Part shown: positions 34,650-43,026 of the stretch, one piece after another
Numbering within the stretch: the first letter of the stretch is position 1
How the letters are laid out: each line of letters starts with the position of its first letter
NCBI RefSeq assembly: GCF_025154075.1
Contig: NZ_JAOAMU010000009.1
Span: forward strand, 1-64,000
Direction: 5' to 3'
Source of the DNA: Chryseobacterium herbae
GTDB lineage: Bacteria > Bacteroidota > Bacteroidia > Flavobacteriales > Weeksellaceae
Length of the DNA stretch: 64,000 bases
The notes under the pieces: model-generated
Databases searched by the model: none
The model's input: only the letters and a program-made list of their open reading frames with translations
Told to the model about the DNA's origin: nothing
Program-made: the position numbers and the translations under genes

Positions 34650-35900
34650 TTAAACTTCCTGAGGTGTATTTTCAAGTTGCCCTTCCCATTTGGAAACCGC
34701 AGAAGTAGCCAGTGCATTTCCTAACACATTCGTCATACTTCTTCCCATATCACAGAAATGGTCGATCGGCAGGATCAATGCGATACCTTCCGGTGGAATT
34801 CCAAACATAGAACAAGTTGCCACGATGATCACCAGTGAAGCTCTCGGAACTCCGGCAATCCCTTTCGACGTAAGCATTAACACCAAAAGCATAGTGATCT
34901 GCTGACCCAATGACATTTCGATACCGTAGATCTGGGCAATAAAGATGGACGCAAATGTCATGTACATCATACTTCCGTCCAGGTTAAATGAATATCCTAA
35001 AGGCAGGATAAAAGAAACCACTCTGTTGTTACAACCGAATTTTTCCAGCTCTTCTACCAGTTTAGGGAAAACAGCTTCTGAACTCGTTGTAGAGAAAGCG
35101 ATCAGTAACGGTGCTTTAATTCTTCTCAACAATTCGAAAAGACGGTTTCCTAAAATCAGGTAACCTACCAGTAGAAGCACAAGCCAAAGAACGGCTAAAG
35201 CAAAGAAAAAGTCTCTCAGATAAACAGCGTAGACTTCAAATATTTTAAACCCATTCATGGCTACTACTGCAGCAATAGATCCTAAAACGCCAAACGGAGC
35301 GAACCACATGATGTAGCCTACCATTTTAAGAATCGCATGGGCAATGATGTCAAAAAGTTTAACCACCGGCTTTGAATACTCCTCGCCTAAATTAGCAAGA
35401 GCCACTCCAAACATAATGGAAAAAACCACGATCTGAAGTACCTCGTTGGTGGCAAAAGCTTCAAATAAACTTTTAGGGATCATGTGTTTTACAAAGTCTT
35501 CCAGAGAAAAACCTTTACTGCTTTTCAGAAGATCTTCTGCAGCAGCGGCATCCTGGATAGGCAGTTTGGTCACATGCCCGGGCTCCAGCCAGTTAACCAG
35601 CATCAGTCCTATAAAGAGAGAAACCAGTGAAGCGGAGATAAACCATAACATGGCTTTGGTCCCTACCCTTCCAATCATTTTGATATCACTCATTTTGGCT
35701 ATTCCTACGACAAGCGTGGTGAAAACCAATGGTGCGATAATCATCTGTACCAGTCTGATAAAAACAGTTCCGAGCAGTTTGATGTTTTTGGAAAAGGGTT
35801 CCGCACTTTCAGGATATTGGGTGTGTATCACCCCTCCAATTCCTACTCCCAGGATAAGCGCAACGATAATGGCTATAAAAAGTTTATTTTGTCCTTTCAT
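34650..35900 (-). CDS. Dicarboxylate/amino acid:cation symporter (DAACS, GltP/DctA-like)
   Basis: The 416-aa integral membrane protein has the DAACS signatures: a TTSSEAVFPKLVEE hairpin (HP1 serine-rich loop), YSFNLDGSMMYMTFA (TM7 NMDGT-like), and GIAGVPRASLVIIVATCSMFGIPPEGIALILPIDHFCDMGRSMTNVLGNALA (HP2/TM8). It couples uptake of glutamate, aspartate or C4-dicarboxylates to Na+ or H+. The TM8 motif MTNVLGN is intact. It heads the operon with the PhyH dioxygenase and has the best-formed promoter in the window. Confidence 0.94.
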   Translation of the reverse strand: MKGQNKLFIAIIVALILGVGIGGVIHTQYPESAEPFSKNIKLLGTVFIRLVQMIIAPLVFTTLVVGIAKMSDIKMIGRVGTKAMLWFISASLVSLFIGLMLVNWLEPGHVTKLPIQDAAAAEDLLKSSKGFSLEDFVKHMIPKSLFEAFATNEVLQIVVFSIMFGVALANLGEEYSKPVVKLFDIIAHAILKMVGYIMWFAPFGVLGSIAAVVAMNGFKIFEVYAVYLRDFFFALAVLWLVLLLVGYLILGNRLFELLRRIKAPLLIAFSTTSSEAVFPKLVEELEKFGCNNRVVSFILPLGYSFNLDGSMMYMTFASIFIAQIYGIEMSLGQQITMLLVLMLTSKGIAGVPRASLVIIVATCSMFGIPPEGIALILPIDHFCDMGRSMTNVLGNALATSAVSKWEGQLENTPQEV

Positions 35901-35919
35901 ATATGTAGTTCAATTCCCA

Positions 35920-35948
35920 CAAATATAATAGTTTTTCAATTGGTACAA
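35920..35948 (-). promoter_or_regulatory. Promoter of the symporter operon (TTG-N18-TATATTTG)
   Basis: On the minus strand, TTG (plus CAA at 35946-35948), an 18-nt spacer and TATATTTG (plus CAAATATA at 35920-35927) match the Flavobacteriia sigma consensus. The start codon is 20 nt downstream. Confidence 0.75.
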
Positions 35949-36064
35949 GATTTTGTATGAATCCGGGTTAAGTTTAGATTAAGTTTATAATACATTAAAA
36001 TTAAATCGCTGATTCCGAAAATATTGCAAAAAATTTAAGAAACATTTATTGAGTTTTTATTCTT

Positions 36065-36091
36065 TTGGTACAAATTTTATTATTACATTTG
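36065..36091 (+). promoter_or_regulatory. Promoter of the BON lipoprotein gene
   Basis: TTG (36065-36067), a 16-nt spacer and TACATTTG (36084-36091) fit the -33/-7 pattern, the spacer being one base under the usual range. A 31-nt leader rich in A/T and free of G follows, as is common for strongly translated Flavobacteriia genes. Confidence 0.65.
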
Positions 36092-36122
36092 ATTGTATTA
36101 ACAACATTAATAAATATACAAT

Positions 36123-36611
36123 ATGAAAAAAACTATCGCAATGGCTGCCTTAGCTGTAGCTGTATCTTTCGGAGCGGTTTCTTGTAAAAAGAAGATTTCT
36201 GATGCCGATCTTCAGACTCAGGCTACAACTGTCGTAACTTCTAATCCCAATGCTTCCGTAGAAGTAAAAGAAGGAGTTGCTCATTTAAGCGGAACTTTCG
36301 CAGACCAGCAGTCTAAGGATGCTATGATCACTAAATTAAAAGCTATTACCGGAGTAAAAGAAGTAATGGATATGTCTACTGTAGCAGCACCAGTTGCTGT
36401 AGCACCAGTAGAAACAACATCTGCTGTAGATCCTGCGGTTCAGAAAAAAGTTCAGGATGCGGTTAAAGATTTCCCTTCTGTAAAAGTTGAGGTTGTGAAC
36501 GGACAGCTAACGCTTACAGGAAATGTTTCTGGTCTTCAGGCTAGAAAAATCAAAGAATCTGTAGATGCTTTGAAAATCGGAAAGTATAACAATAACCTAG
36601 TGGTAAAATAA
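36123..36611 (+). CDS. BON-domain lipoprotein
   Basis: The 162-aa lipoprotein (lipobox GAVSC, Cys21, then KKK) carries two BON modules, about residues 27-83 (VEVKEGVAHLSGTFADQQ) and 103-162 (VKVEVVNGQLTLTGNVSGLQA), joined by an Ala/Pro/Val linker. BON domains bind phospholipid or outer-membrane components and are typical of osmotic-stress proteins such as OsmY. The strong promoter and biased codons suggest high expression. The SH3 gene starts 7 nt after the stop. Confidence 0.88.
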   Translation: MKKTIAMAALAVAVSFGAVSCKKKISDADLQTQATTVVTSNPNASVEVKEGVAHLSGTFADQQSKDAMITKLKAITGVKEVMDMSTVAAPVAVAPVETTSAVDPAVQKKVQDAVKDFPSVKVEVVNGQLTLTGNVSGLQARKIKESVDALKIGKYNNNLVVK

Positions 36612-36618
36612 TTTTAAG

Positions 36619-37038
36619 ATGAGTACATTACAAGATAAATATTCAAGTGTAGTTTCAGCGGCTCAGTCTGCAGGAATTTCTAATCTTCAGGTTCAGGAGC
36701 AGGACGGTATCCTTTATGTTTCAGGAAGTGCTTCCAACACGGCTGCAAAAGACGCAGTATGGAATGCTTTGGGAACCATCGATTCCACGTATTCAGCTTC
36801 AGACATCAATATTGATGTACAGGTTGCAGGATTAACTTCAGGTGCTACTTTAACGGTAGCTACGGAAGATTCTAACCTTAACATCAGACAGGAGCCTTCT
36901 ACTGAAGCTGCTGTAGTAGGAAAAGCTGCTAAAGGTTCATCGGTAACTTTAATCGAGCAGACTTCTGATGACTGGTGGAAAGTAAAGACTGACGATGGTC
37001 AGGAAGGCTATGCTTATTCAAGATATTTAAGAGCATAA
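36619..37038 (+). CDS. SH3-domain protein with BON-like N-terminus
   Basis: The 139-aa protein has no signal peptide. Residues 1-75 look like a BON module (VQEQDGILYVSGSASNTAAKDAVWNAL), and residues 78-139 form a bacterial SH3_3 domain (NLNIRQEPSTEAAVVG, DDWWKVKTDDGQEGYAYSRYL). SH3_3 domains usually bind peptidoglycan or peptides. The lack of a signal peptide next to a BON lipoprotein gene is odd, as SH3_3 proteins are commonly exported. The pair looks like a cell-envelope stress unit. Confidence 0.82.
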   Translation: MSTLQDKYSSVVSAAQSAGISNLQVQEQDGILYVSGSASNTAAKDAVWNALGTIDSTYSASDINIDVQVAGLTSGATLTVATEDSNLNIRQEPSTEAAVVGKAAKGSSVTLIEQTSDDWWKVKTDDGQEGYAYSRYLRA

Positions 37039-37076
37039 TTTTTCGGAAATTAATTTTTTGAAAAAAATCAATACAG

Positions 37077-37103
37077 ACATCCCCAAACGGGGATGTTTTT
37101 TTA
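37077..37103 (+). terminator. Terminator of the BON-SH3 pair
   Basis: Stem ACATCCCC / GGGGATGT (37077-37084 with 37089-37096), loop AAAC and an eight-T tail lie 38 nt after the SH3 gene stop. Confidence 0.85.
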
Positions 37104-37111
37104 TAATTTTG
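37104..37111 (+). promoter_or_regulatory. -7 element TAATTTTG for the 909-aa receptor gene
   Basis: TAATTTTG directly follows the T-tail of the preceding terminator and lies 21 nt before the start codon. Confidence 0.5.
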
Positions 37112-37132
37112 CGCTTTTAAAGAAAGCACTGA

Positions 37133-39862
37133 ATGAAGAAAATCTTATGGCTGCTGGTATTAGCATTCAATAGTATGGTCCTGTACGGGCAAAATTTATA
37201 CATTAACGGAAAGGTGTCTGATTCTGATAAAAAACCGGTGGAAAACGCCACCATTTATCTTCTTAAAGAAAAAGATTCATCCATTATCAATTATACCGCC
37301 ACGAATAAAGAAGGTAAATTCTCTCTGAAAACAGACGCTGTGAACGAGCCTTCCATTTTAAGGATCAGTGCTGAAAAACTTTCTCCCTATTCCAAAAAGC
37401 TAGAAAAGATAAACCAGTCTCTTACTTTGGAAGACATTGAACTTGGAAAAAGCAATGTTCAGAATATTGACGAAATCAAGATCACGGTATCTCCTGTCAA
37501 AATCAAAAAAGACACGATAGAATTTAATGCTTCTTCGATCAAAGTAAGTCCGGACAGCAAAATTGAAGAGCTTCTGAAAAAAATTCCGGGTGTAGAAATC
37601 GACAACGACAAAAAGATCACAGTCAACGGAAAGGAAGTGGATCAGATCATGATCAACGGAAAACCTTTCTTTGATAAAGACGGGAAAATTGCGCTTCAGA
37701 ATCTTCCGGCAGATATCATTAAAAATATCCAGTTCACCACAACCAAGACGAAAGAAGAAGAATTAAGCGGAAAGAAACCTAAGTCTAAGAATACGACCAT
37801 CAATTTCAATATTGACGAGAAAAAAAATAAAGGACTGTTGTCCCGCTTGATGCTTGGATACGGCTCAGACAAGCGCTATGAAGGCAGCGCATTGTTGAGT
37901 TACTTTAAAAATAATACCAAAATCAGCCTTATCGCTTCATCGAATAATATCAATTCTCAGGGTTTCTCCAACGATGATGTATTTGACAGTATGGGAGAAG
38001 GCAGGAATTCATCGGGAATGCAGGGCGGAATGTCTTCAGGCAGAGGAAAGGGAATTCAGAAATCCACAACTATCGGAATCAATTATAATGATAAAATCGG
38101 GAAAGAAATGGATCTGGACAATTTCAGTTTAAATCATTCCAATTCTGAGACGGAAACGGCCTCCAAATCATCCAGAACGACCCTCCTTCCGGAATACACC
38201 CTTACGACGAATTCTGAGAGTAAAGGAGAAAGTGAAACCCGGCAGAATACTGTAGATGCCTCTGCAAAAATTACACTGGATTCTCTGAGTACGATCTATA
38301 TTTCACCGAGATTTAACAACAGTCAAAGCTCCAGTTTTAGCCGTTCAAAATCTTCTACCTTGAGAGATAACGGACTGCTGAACGAAAGTGATTCTTACAC
38401 GAGTAATGAGTCTGATAGCAATACCTTTAATCCATATATCTATTTTACTAAACAATTCAAAAAGGAAAGACGTGCCCTGAATGCTAAAATAAACAGTACG
38501 ATTTCTCAATCTAACCAGAATAACCTTAACAAATCTCAGACTCAATTTTATCAGGGACCTGATCAGAATGACAACAGAAACCAGCTGTCGAGAAGCAGGA
38601 ACCAAAACAGCATGTATAATTTCAGTGCCGGATATACAGAACCGATCTCTGATTCGGCTTCGGTAAGTTTCGAGATAGCTTATAATTCAAATATTTCGAG
38701 TAATTCCAGAGATGCGAATGATTTCAATGCTGCCACAGGACAATATTCTGATTACAATTCACCTTTGTCCAACAGCCTGAGACAAAAGATCAACCAAATT
38801 TCTCCCCAGCTTTCTTTTGAACTGAATAAAAAGAAATTCAGCCTGTGGGGAACGATGAATATTGATATTTCGGATATGAGTGTGAATTCTGTGTATAATG
38901 GTCAGCAGTATGGTCTTCAGAAAAATTTTGCACTTCCTGCCTATAATTTAAGCTTCAGGTATCAGTTCTCTGAAAATAAAATGCTGAGCCTTTACAATTA
39001 TTCGGACTTCACTATTCCCGGCGCAGAACAGCTTACGCCTTATGAGGACACTTCAAATCCTTTGGTGACGTCTACCGGAAATCCCAATTTAAGAAATACA
39101 TGGAGCAACAACTCTTCCTTGTTTTTCAATAATTATAATCTGGTGAAAAATATGAATTATTATGTGAGTCTTAATTTTATGTACAGAAATAATGATGTCG
39201 TTAATTATTCAAGATATGATGATGCAGGAAAGCAGCTTGTAACATATGACAACATAAGTGGAAATAAGAATATGAGTCTAGGCGCCGGCTTCAACAAAAC
39301 TTTTAAATGGAAAGACAATAAATTGACAGTAAGCCCGAGGTTCAATATGCAGTACAGCTATAATAAAGGTTTTATTAATGGACAGTTTTTCACAAATGCC
39401 TCTTACAACCTTACTCCCGGGTTGAATGTGATGTATGAACTTAAAGATAAATTCAGCATAAAACCATCCTACCGACTTGGCTATAATTTTTCAAAATACA
39501 CCAATTATAGCATTGATAATGTGCACACAGCCAATCAGACCCTGAAACTGGAGCTCACCAATTATGTGTTTAAAAGCAGACTGATTTTCGGAAATGATTT
39601 TGAATACAATACGAATTCCAATATTGCGCCCGGTTTCAAAAAGGATTTCTATTTCTGGAATACGAGTTTGGGCTATTCATTCTATAAAAAGCAATTCACG
39701 GCCAAGATGAAGATTTATGATGTTTTAAACCAAAACCAAAGTGTCAGAAGAACGATCTCGAATTCATATATTGAAGACCGTGAAGATCTTATCCTGAAAC
39801 GATACATCATGTTCTCCCTGAGTATGAAGCTGAACAAATTTGCAGGAAAAAAAATGCAGTAA
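37133..39862 (+). CDS. Outer-membrane beta-barrel receptor with carboxypeptidase-regulatory domain
   Basis: The 909-aa protein has a signal peptide (MKKILWLLVLAFNSMVLYG-Q), a CarboxypepD_reg-like Ig fold (YINGKVSDSDKKPVENATIYL, about 20-105), a plug domain with IPGVEIDNDKKITVNGKEVDQIMINGKPFF, then a long Ser/Asn-rich barrel. It belongs to the OMP_b-brl_3 group of TonB-linked proteins. The ligand is unknown. The loop region about 265-310 is rich in Gly, Ser and Asn (GMQGGMSSGRGKG), likely an exposed plug-to-barrel loop. No partner SusD is adjacent. Confidence 0.9.
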   Translation: MKKILWLLVLAFNSMVLYGQNLYINGKVSDSDKKPVENATIYLLKEKDSSIINYTATNKEGKFSLKTDAVNEPSILRISAEKLSPYSKKLEKINQSLTLEDIELGKSNVQNIDEIKITVSPVKIKKDTIEFNASSIKVSPDSKIEELLKKIPGVEIDNDKKITVNGKEVDQIMINGKPFFDKDGKIALQNLPADIIKNIQFTTTKTKEEELSGKKPKSKNTTINFNIDEKKNKGLLSRLMLGYGSDKRYEGSALLSYFKNNTKISLIASSNNINSQGFSNDDVFDSMGEGRNSSGMQGGMSSGRGKGIQKSTTIGINYNDKIGKEMDLDNFSLNHSNSETETASKSSRTTLLPEYTLTTNSESKGESETRQNTVDASAKITLDSLSTIYISPRFNNSQSSSFSRSKSSTLRDNGLLNESDSYTSNESDSNTFNPYIYFTKQFKKERRALNAKINSTISQSNQNNLNKSQTQFYQGPDQNDNRNQLSRSRNQNSMYNFSAGYTEPISDSASVSFEIAYNSNISSNSRDANDFNAATGQYSDYNSPLSNSLRQKINQISPQLSFELNKKKFSLWGTMNIDISDMSVNSVYNGQQYGLQKNFALPAYNLSFRYQFSENKMLSLYNYSDFTIPGAEQLTPYEDTSNPLVTSTGNPNLRNTWSNNSSLFFNNYNLVKNMNYYVSLNFMYRNNDVVNYSRYDDAGKQLVTYDNISGNKNMSLGAGFNKTFKWKDNKLTVSPRFNMQYSYNKGFINGQFFTNASYNLTPGLNVMYELKDKFSIKPSYRLGYNFSKYTNYSIDNVHTANQTLKLELTNYVFKSRLIFGNDFEYNTNSNIAPGFKKDFYFWNTSLGYSFYKKQFTAKMKIYDVLNQNQSVRRTISNSYIEDREDLILKRYIMFSLSMKLNKFAGKKMQ

Positions 39863-39897
39863 GAGAATTCCTTTAATCTATAAAATCGGCAAGCGTA

Positions 39898-39932
39898 AAA
39901 AATCTCCCGCAGATCACACAGATCAAGCAGAT
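39898..39932 (+). repeat. CTCCCGCAGATC repeat, copy 2
   Basis: AAAAATCTCCCGCAGATCAC followed by ACAGATCAAGCAGAT matches the inverted copy at 24781-24817. It lies in the 178-nt spacer before the CocE-like gene. Confidence 0.55.
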
Positions 39933-40040
39933 GGAAAATAAAGCTGCTTTTTTGGATTCTTCTGTATTTTCAACTGAAAGATTGAGCATAGGTAGTATAT
40001 CGGAGCTATTTTATTTTTAAATTAGCTGCAAATTTTATTT

Positions 40041-41900
40041 ATGAAGATCCATATTTCAATTTTGTTTATTTTCTTTTTCATCCTTGGAAGTGCGCAGAGT
40101 ACTGAGCAGAAGGATACTTTTGTAAAAGATAATTTCACCAAAAAGGAATTCTACATTCCGATGCGTGACGGAGTAAAGCTTTTCACAGCGATATACGTTC
40201 CGAAAGATATTTCAAACAAAAACAAATATCCTTTCCTGATGCAGAGAACCTGCTACAGCATTGCTCCTTATGGTGAAACTGAGTACAGAGCGAAACTGGG
40301 ACCTAACAAGTTCCTGATGAAGGATAAATATATTTTTGTATTCCAGGATGTACGCGGAAGGTATATGAGTGAAGGGACTTTCACCAATATGACGCCTCAG
40401 GTGGACCGCAAAACAAAAAAAGATGTAGATGAAAGCACGGATACTTATGACACAATAGAATGGCTTTTAAAGAATGTTAAAGACAACAATGGTAAAGCAG
40501 GACAATATGGAACTTCGTACCCTGGATTCTATACAGCAGTAGGCATACTGGCACAACACCCTGCTTTGGTAGCTTCCTCTCCTCAGGCTCCTATTTCTGA
40601 TTTCTGGAATGATGACTTTCTTCACAACGGACGATTTATGCTGGGATATTTCAGAACTTTCCCGGTTTTTGGAATTCAAAAGACAAAACCTGAGAATAAG
40701 GCGTGGTATATGGATACTTTCGTAAAGCAGACTTCAGAAGACGGTCTTAAGTTTTACAGAGATATGGGAACTTTAAAGGATGGCTATGAAAAATATTACA
40801 AGGATAATTTCTTCATGACCGAGATTATGAATCACCCTAATTATGATGAATATTGGCAGAAAAGAAACCTTCTTCCTCATTTAAAAAATGTAAACCACGC
40901 GGTAATGACCGTTGGAGGCTGGTTTGACGCAGAGGATCTTTCAGGTCCACTAAATATTTACAAAACCATAGAAAAGACAAGCCCTAAAGCTAAAAACACA
41001 ATTGTCATGGGACCTTTCTCTCACGGCGCATGGGCACAGGAGCAAGGAAAACATTTCCATAATCAGATTTATTTCGGGGACAGTATTGCAACGTATTACC
41101 AGAAGAATGTTGAAACTAAATTTTTCAATCATTATTTAAAAGGAAATACGAAAGAAGATGCCGGACTTCCGGAAGCGCTTATGTATGACACAGGATCAAA
41201 AGAATGGAGAGAATTTGCTTCTTATCCTCCTAAAAATGCTCAGAAGGTTAATTTCTATCTAACGGACGGAACTTTGAAGAACGCAGCAGGCCAAGGTTTC
41301 TCAGAATATTACAGCGACCCGAACAATCCGGTTTTAAGCTCTGACAATCTGAAAGATTTCAACGGATTTACGCCTAAAAATTACATGTCGGAAGACCAGA
41401 GATTTGCTGTGGGAAGACCGGATGTTTTGACATTTACTACAGATGTTTTAACGGAAGATATGAGTTTCGCGGGAGAGATCATGGCTAAACTGAATATCGC
41501 ATCCACTTCTACCGATGCAGATTTTGCAGTAAAACTGATCGATGTTTATCCTGAAGATTTTAAACCTCAGGAAAAGAAAGACGGTGTCATCTACCCTAAT
41601 TACCACCAAATGGTAAGAAGCGAGATCATGCCGGCGAGATTCAGAAATTCAAGAGAAAAAGGGGAAGCATTGGTCCCTAACCAGAAAACAGCCGTGAATT
41701 TCAGACTGCAGGATGTAATGCATACCTTCAAAAAAGGACACAAAATCCAGATTCAGATCAGCAGCACATGGTGGCCATTATTTGCGATCAATCCTCAGAA
41801 ATTCATGGAGAATCAAAACTTTGCTACGAAGGCAGATTATACAAAAGCTTTTATCAAAGTGTATAATGACAGTTCTATTGAAGCTGAGGTATTGAAATAA
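40041..41900 (+). CDS. CocE/NonD-family (X-Pro dipeptidyl-peptidase S15-like) hydrolase
   Basis: The 619-aa protein has a signal peptide (about 1-19), then an alpha/beta-hydrolase domain: YIPMRDGVKLFTAIYVP, FQDVRGRYMSEG, and the nucleophile elbow GQYGTSYPGF with Ser159. The C-terminal jelly-roll (about 395-619, GRPDVLTFTTDVL..., HKIQIQISSTWWPLF) is the S15/CocE C-terminal domain. This architecture covers alpha-amino acid ester hydrolases, glutaryl-7-ACA acylases and cocaine esterase. Its periplasmic place and GTSYPGF motif favour an amino-acid ester hydrolase or acylase-like enzyme. A terminator with 15-bp stem follows. Confidence 0.9.
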   Translation: MKIHISILFIFFFILGSAQSTEQKDTFVKDNFTKKEFYIPMRDGVKLFTAIYVPKDISNKNKYPFLMQRTCYSIAPYGETEYRAKLGPNKFLMKDKYIFVFQDVRGRYMSEGTFTNMTPQVDRKTKKDVDESTDTYDTIEWLLKNVKDNNGKAGQYGTSYPGFYTAVGILAQHPALVASSPQAPISDFWNDDFLHNGRFMLGYFRTFPVFGIQKTKPENKAWYMDTFVKQTSEDGLKFYRDMGTLKDGYEKYYKDNFFMTEIMNHPNYDEYWQKRNLLPHLKNVNHAVMTVGGWFDAEDLSGPLNIYKTIEKTSPKAKNTIVMGPFSHGAWAQEQGKHFHNQIYFGDSIATYYQKNVETKFFNHYLKGNTKEDAGLPEALMYDTGSKEWREFASYPPKNAQKVNFYLTDGTLKNAAGQGFSEYYSDPNNPVLSSDNLKDFNGFTPKNYMSEDQRFAVGRPDVLTFTTDVLTEDMSFAGEIMAKLNIASTSTDADFAVKLIDVYPEDFKPQEKKDGVIYPNYHQMVRSEIMPARFRNSREKGEALVPNQKTAVNFRLQDVMHTFKKGHKIQIQISSTWWPLFAINPQKFMENQNFATKADYTKAFIKVYNDSSIEAEVLK

Positions 41901-41910
41901 AAATAATGAT

Positions 41911-41936
41911 GGTGGCTTCGAGAAACCTCAGTCACC
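41911..41936. repeat. REP-like hairpin GGTGGCT...AGTCACC, variant copy
   Basis: GGTGGCT (41911-41917) pairs with AGTCACC (41930-41936) through one G-T pair. The loop TCGAG...CCTC matches the other copies at 42017-42045, 42100-42124 and 62075-62103. Confidence 0.65.
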
Positions 41937-41968
41937 ACTGGTAATATTCATACCGGTTTATAAAATCT

Positions 41969-42010
41969 AAAATCCGGTCGCTGCGAGAAATCAGCGACCG
42001 GATTTTTTTA
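41969..42010 (+). terminator. Terminator of the CocE-like gene
   Basis: A 15-bp stem AAAATCCGGTCGCTG / CAGCGACCGGATTTT (41969-41983 with 41992-42006) with an 8-nt loop is followed by TTTTA. It lies between two REP-like hairpins. Confidence 0.85.
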
Positions 42011-42016
42011 TAGGCG

Positions 42017-42045
42017 CTGGTGGCTTCGAGTGCCTCAGCCACCAG
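42017..42045 (+). repeat. REP-like hairpin, consensus copy
   Basis: CTGGTGGCT (42017-42025) and AGCCACCAG (42037-42045) form a perfect 9-bp stem with loop TCGAGTGCCTC. The 25-nt core 42019-42043 is exactly repeated in inverse orientation at 42100-42124. Confidence 0.8.
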
Positions 42046-42093
42046 TTGTACTATTTCCCTTAAGAAAAAAGGTGATAACCTCATCCTTAACAT

Positions 42094-42130
42094 AAAAAAG
42101 GTGGCTGAGGCACTCGAAGCCACCTTTTTT
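42094..42130 (-). terminator. REP-like hairpin serving as alkB terminator
   Basis: A REP core GGTGGCT...AGCCACC (42100-42106 with 42118-42124) is flanked by A6 and T6, giving a 13-bp stem that ends on the first base of the alkB stop region (gene end at 42130). On the minus strand it is followed by TTTTTTATG. The repeat appears to have been co-opted as an intrinsic terminator. Confidence 0.75.
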
Positions 42131-42741
42131 TACTCCTCAATCGTTCTGAAAGTAAGATTCACCCGTGGCATTTTCACTTTCGTGGTGGGTGGCAGCCTAT
42201 GGAGCCAGTTTTCCTGCGTGGTTCCCTTCATAATCAATAAACTTCCGTCTTCCAGGAATATTTCTACTTTCTCTTTAGTAGTTTTATGTTTAAATAAAAA
42301 TTTTCTTTCTGCTCCGAATGTTAGGGAAGCTATTGCTCCATGCTTTTTGAGATCCTTTTCACCATCGCTGTGATAAGCCATTCCTTCGCTTCCATCATGG
42401 TATAAATTCAGAAGGCAGGAATTGTATGTTTCTCCGGAGACTTCTTCACATTTTTTCTTTAACTCCAATAATTCCGGAGTCCAGAATTTCGCATATTTTG
42501 TCCGTTTTGAATAGGTATATTCAAAGGCTTTTTCACCAAACCAGGCTACTTTTCTTTTCGTTAAAATTAATTTCCCAAAAATAACGGCTTCATCGTTTTC
42601 CCACGGAATCTGATGGAGCAGATAATCATAAAAGAAATCTGATCTTTCTTTGTCAAAGACTTTTCCGTAATAATGGACCGTTCCGTCATTCGGAAGAATA
42701 TTTAAAGGATATTCTGATATTTCTTCAAAGAGGCTGTTCAT
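42130..42741 (-). CDS. alkB: AlkB-like Fe(II)/2-oxoglutarate DNA dialkylase
   Basis: The 203-aa protein has the AlkB iron triad: His124 and Asp126 in YHSDGEK, and His181 in WLHRLP. The 2-oxoglutarate-binding RxNxTFR runs from Arg193 to Arg199, and NLYHDGSEG precedes the triad. It repairs 1-methyladenine and 3-methylcytosine by oxidative demethylation. Upstream on the same strand is an AraC-Ogt fusion, so the two form an alkylation-damage neighbourhood, though a 285-nt repeat-filled gap separates them. Confidence 0.95.
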   Translation of the reverse strand: MNSLFEEISEYPLNILPNDGTVHYYGKVFDKERSDFFYDYLLHQIPWENDEAVIFGKLILTKRKVAWFGEKAFEYTYSKRTKYAKFWTPELLELKKKCEEVSGETYNSCLLNLYHDGSEGMAYHSDGEKDLKKHGAIASLTFGAERKFLFKHKTTKEKVEIFLEDGSLLIMKGTTQENWLHRLPPTTKVKMPRVNLTFRTIEE

Positions 42742-42805
42742 GATTTTGAATTTTTAGAAAATACAGTGTAAAATGTATTGACGACTTTTTATATAGTTTT
42801 TTAAT

Positions 42806-43016
42806 CACAAAAGTCGCAAAAGTTTTTAACACTTAAGTTTTTTCAAGATATTATTAAAACGTTGAATAAAGTACACTTAAGTTTTTGAAAAATCGGAGAT
42901 TTTTATTGGGTAACTATTTCTAAATATACGTATTTGCTGTGTTTACATCAATAGGAACGGACTTTAGTCCGTTTTTTTATAAATAAAAACATTCAATCGG
43001 CTTTAGCCAAAACTTA
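42806..43016 (+). repeat. Composite dispersed repeat with CTTTAG hairpin, copy 2
   Basis: Starts with TCACAAAAGTCGCAAAAGTT, then TTTAACACTTAAGTT, and ends with AATAGGAACGGACTTTAGTC, CGTTT ... CGGCTTTAGCCAAAACTT. Compared with 26922-27200 the hairpin has a G-C pair replaced by A-T (compensatory). The spacer 42742-43026 holds no gene. Confidence 0.75.
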
Positions 43017-43026
43017 AATCTGATAA

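Noticed and set aside
41911..42124. Insertion sequence remnant
   Set aside because: No transposase fragment; the parts are short hairpins of REP type and terminators.
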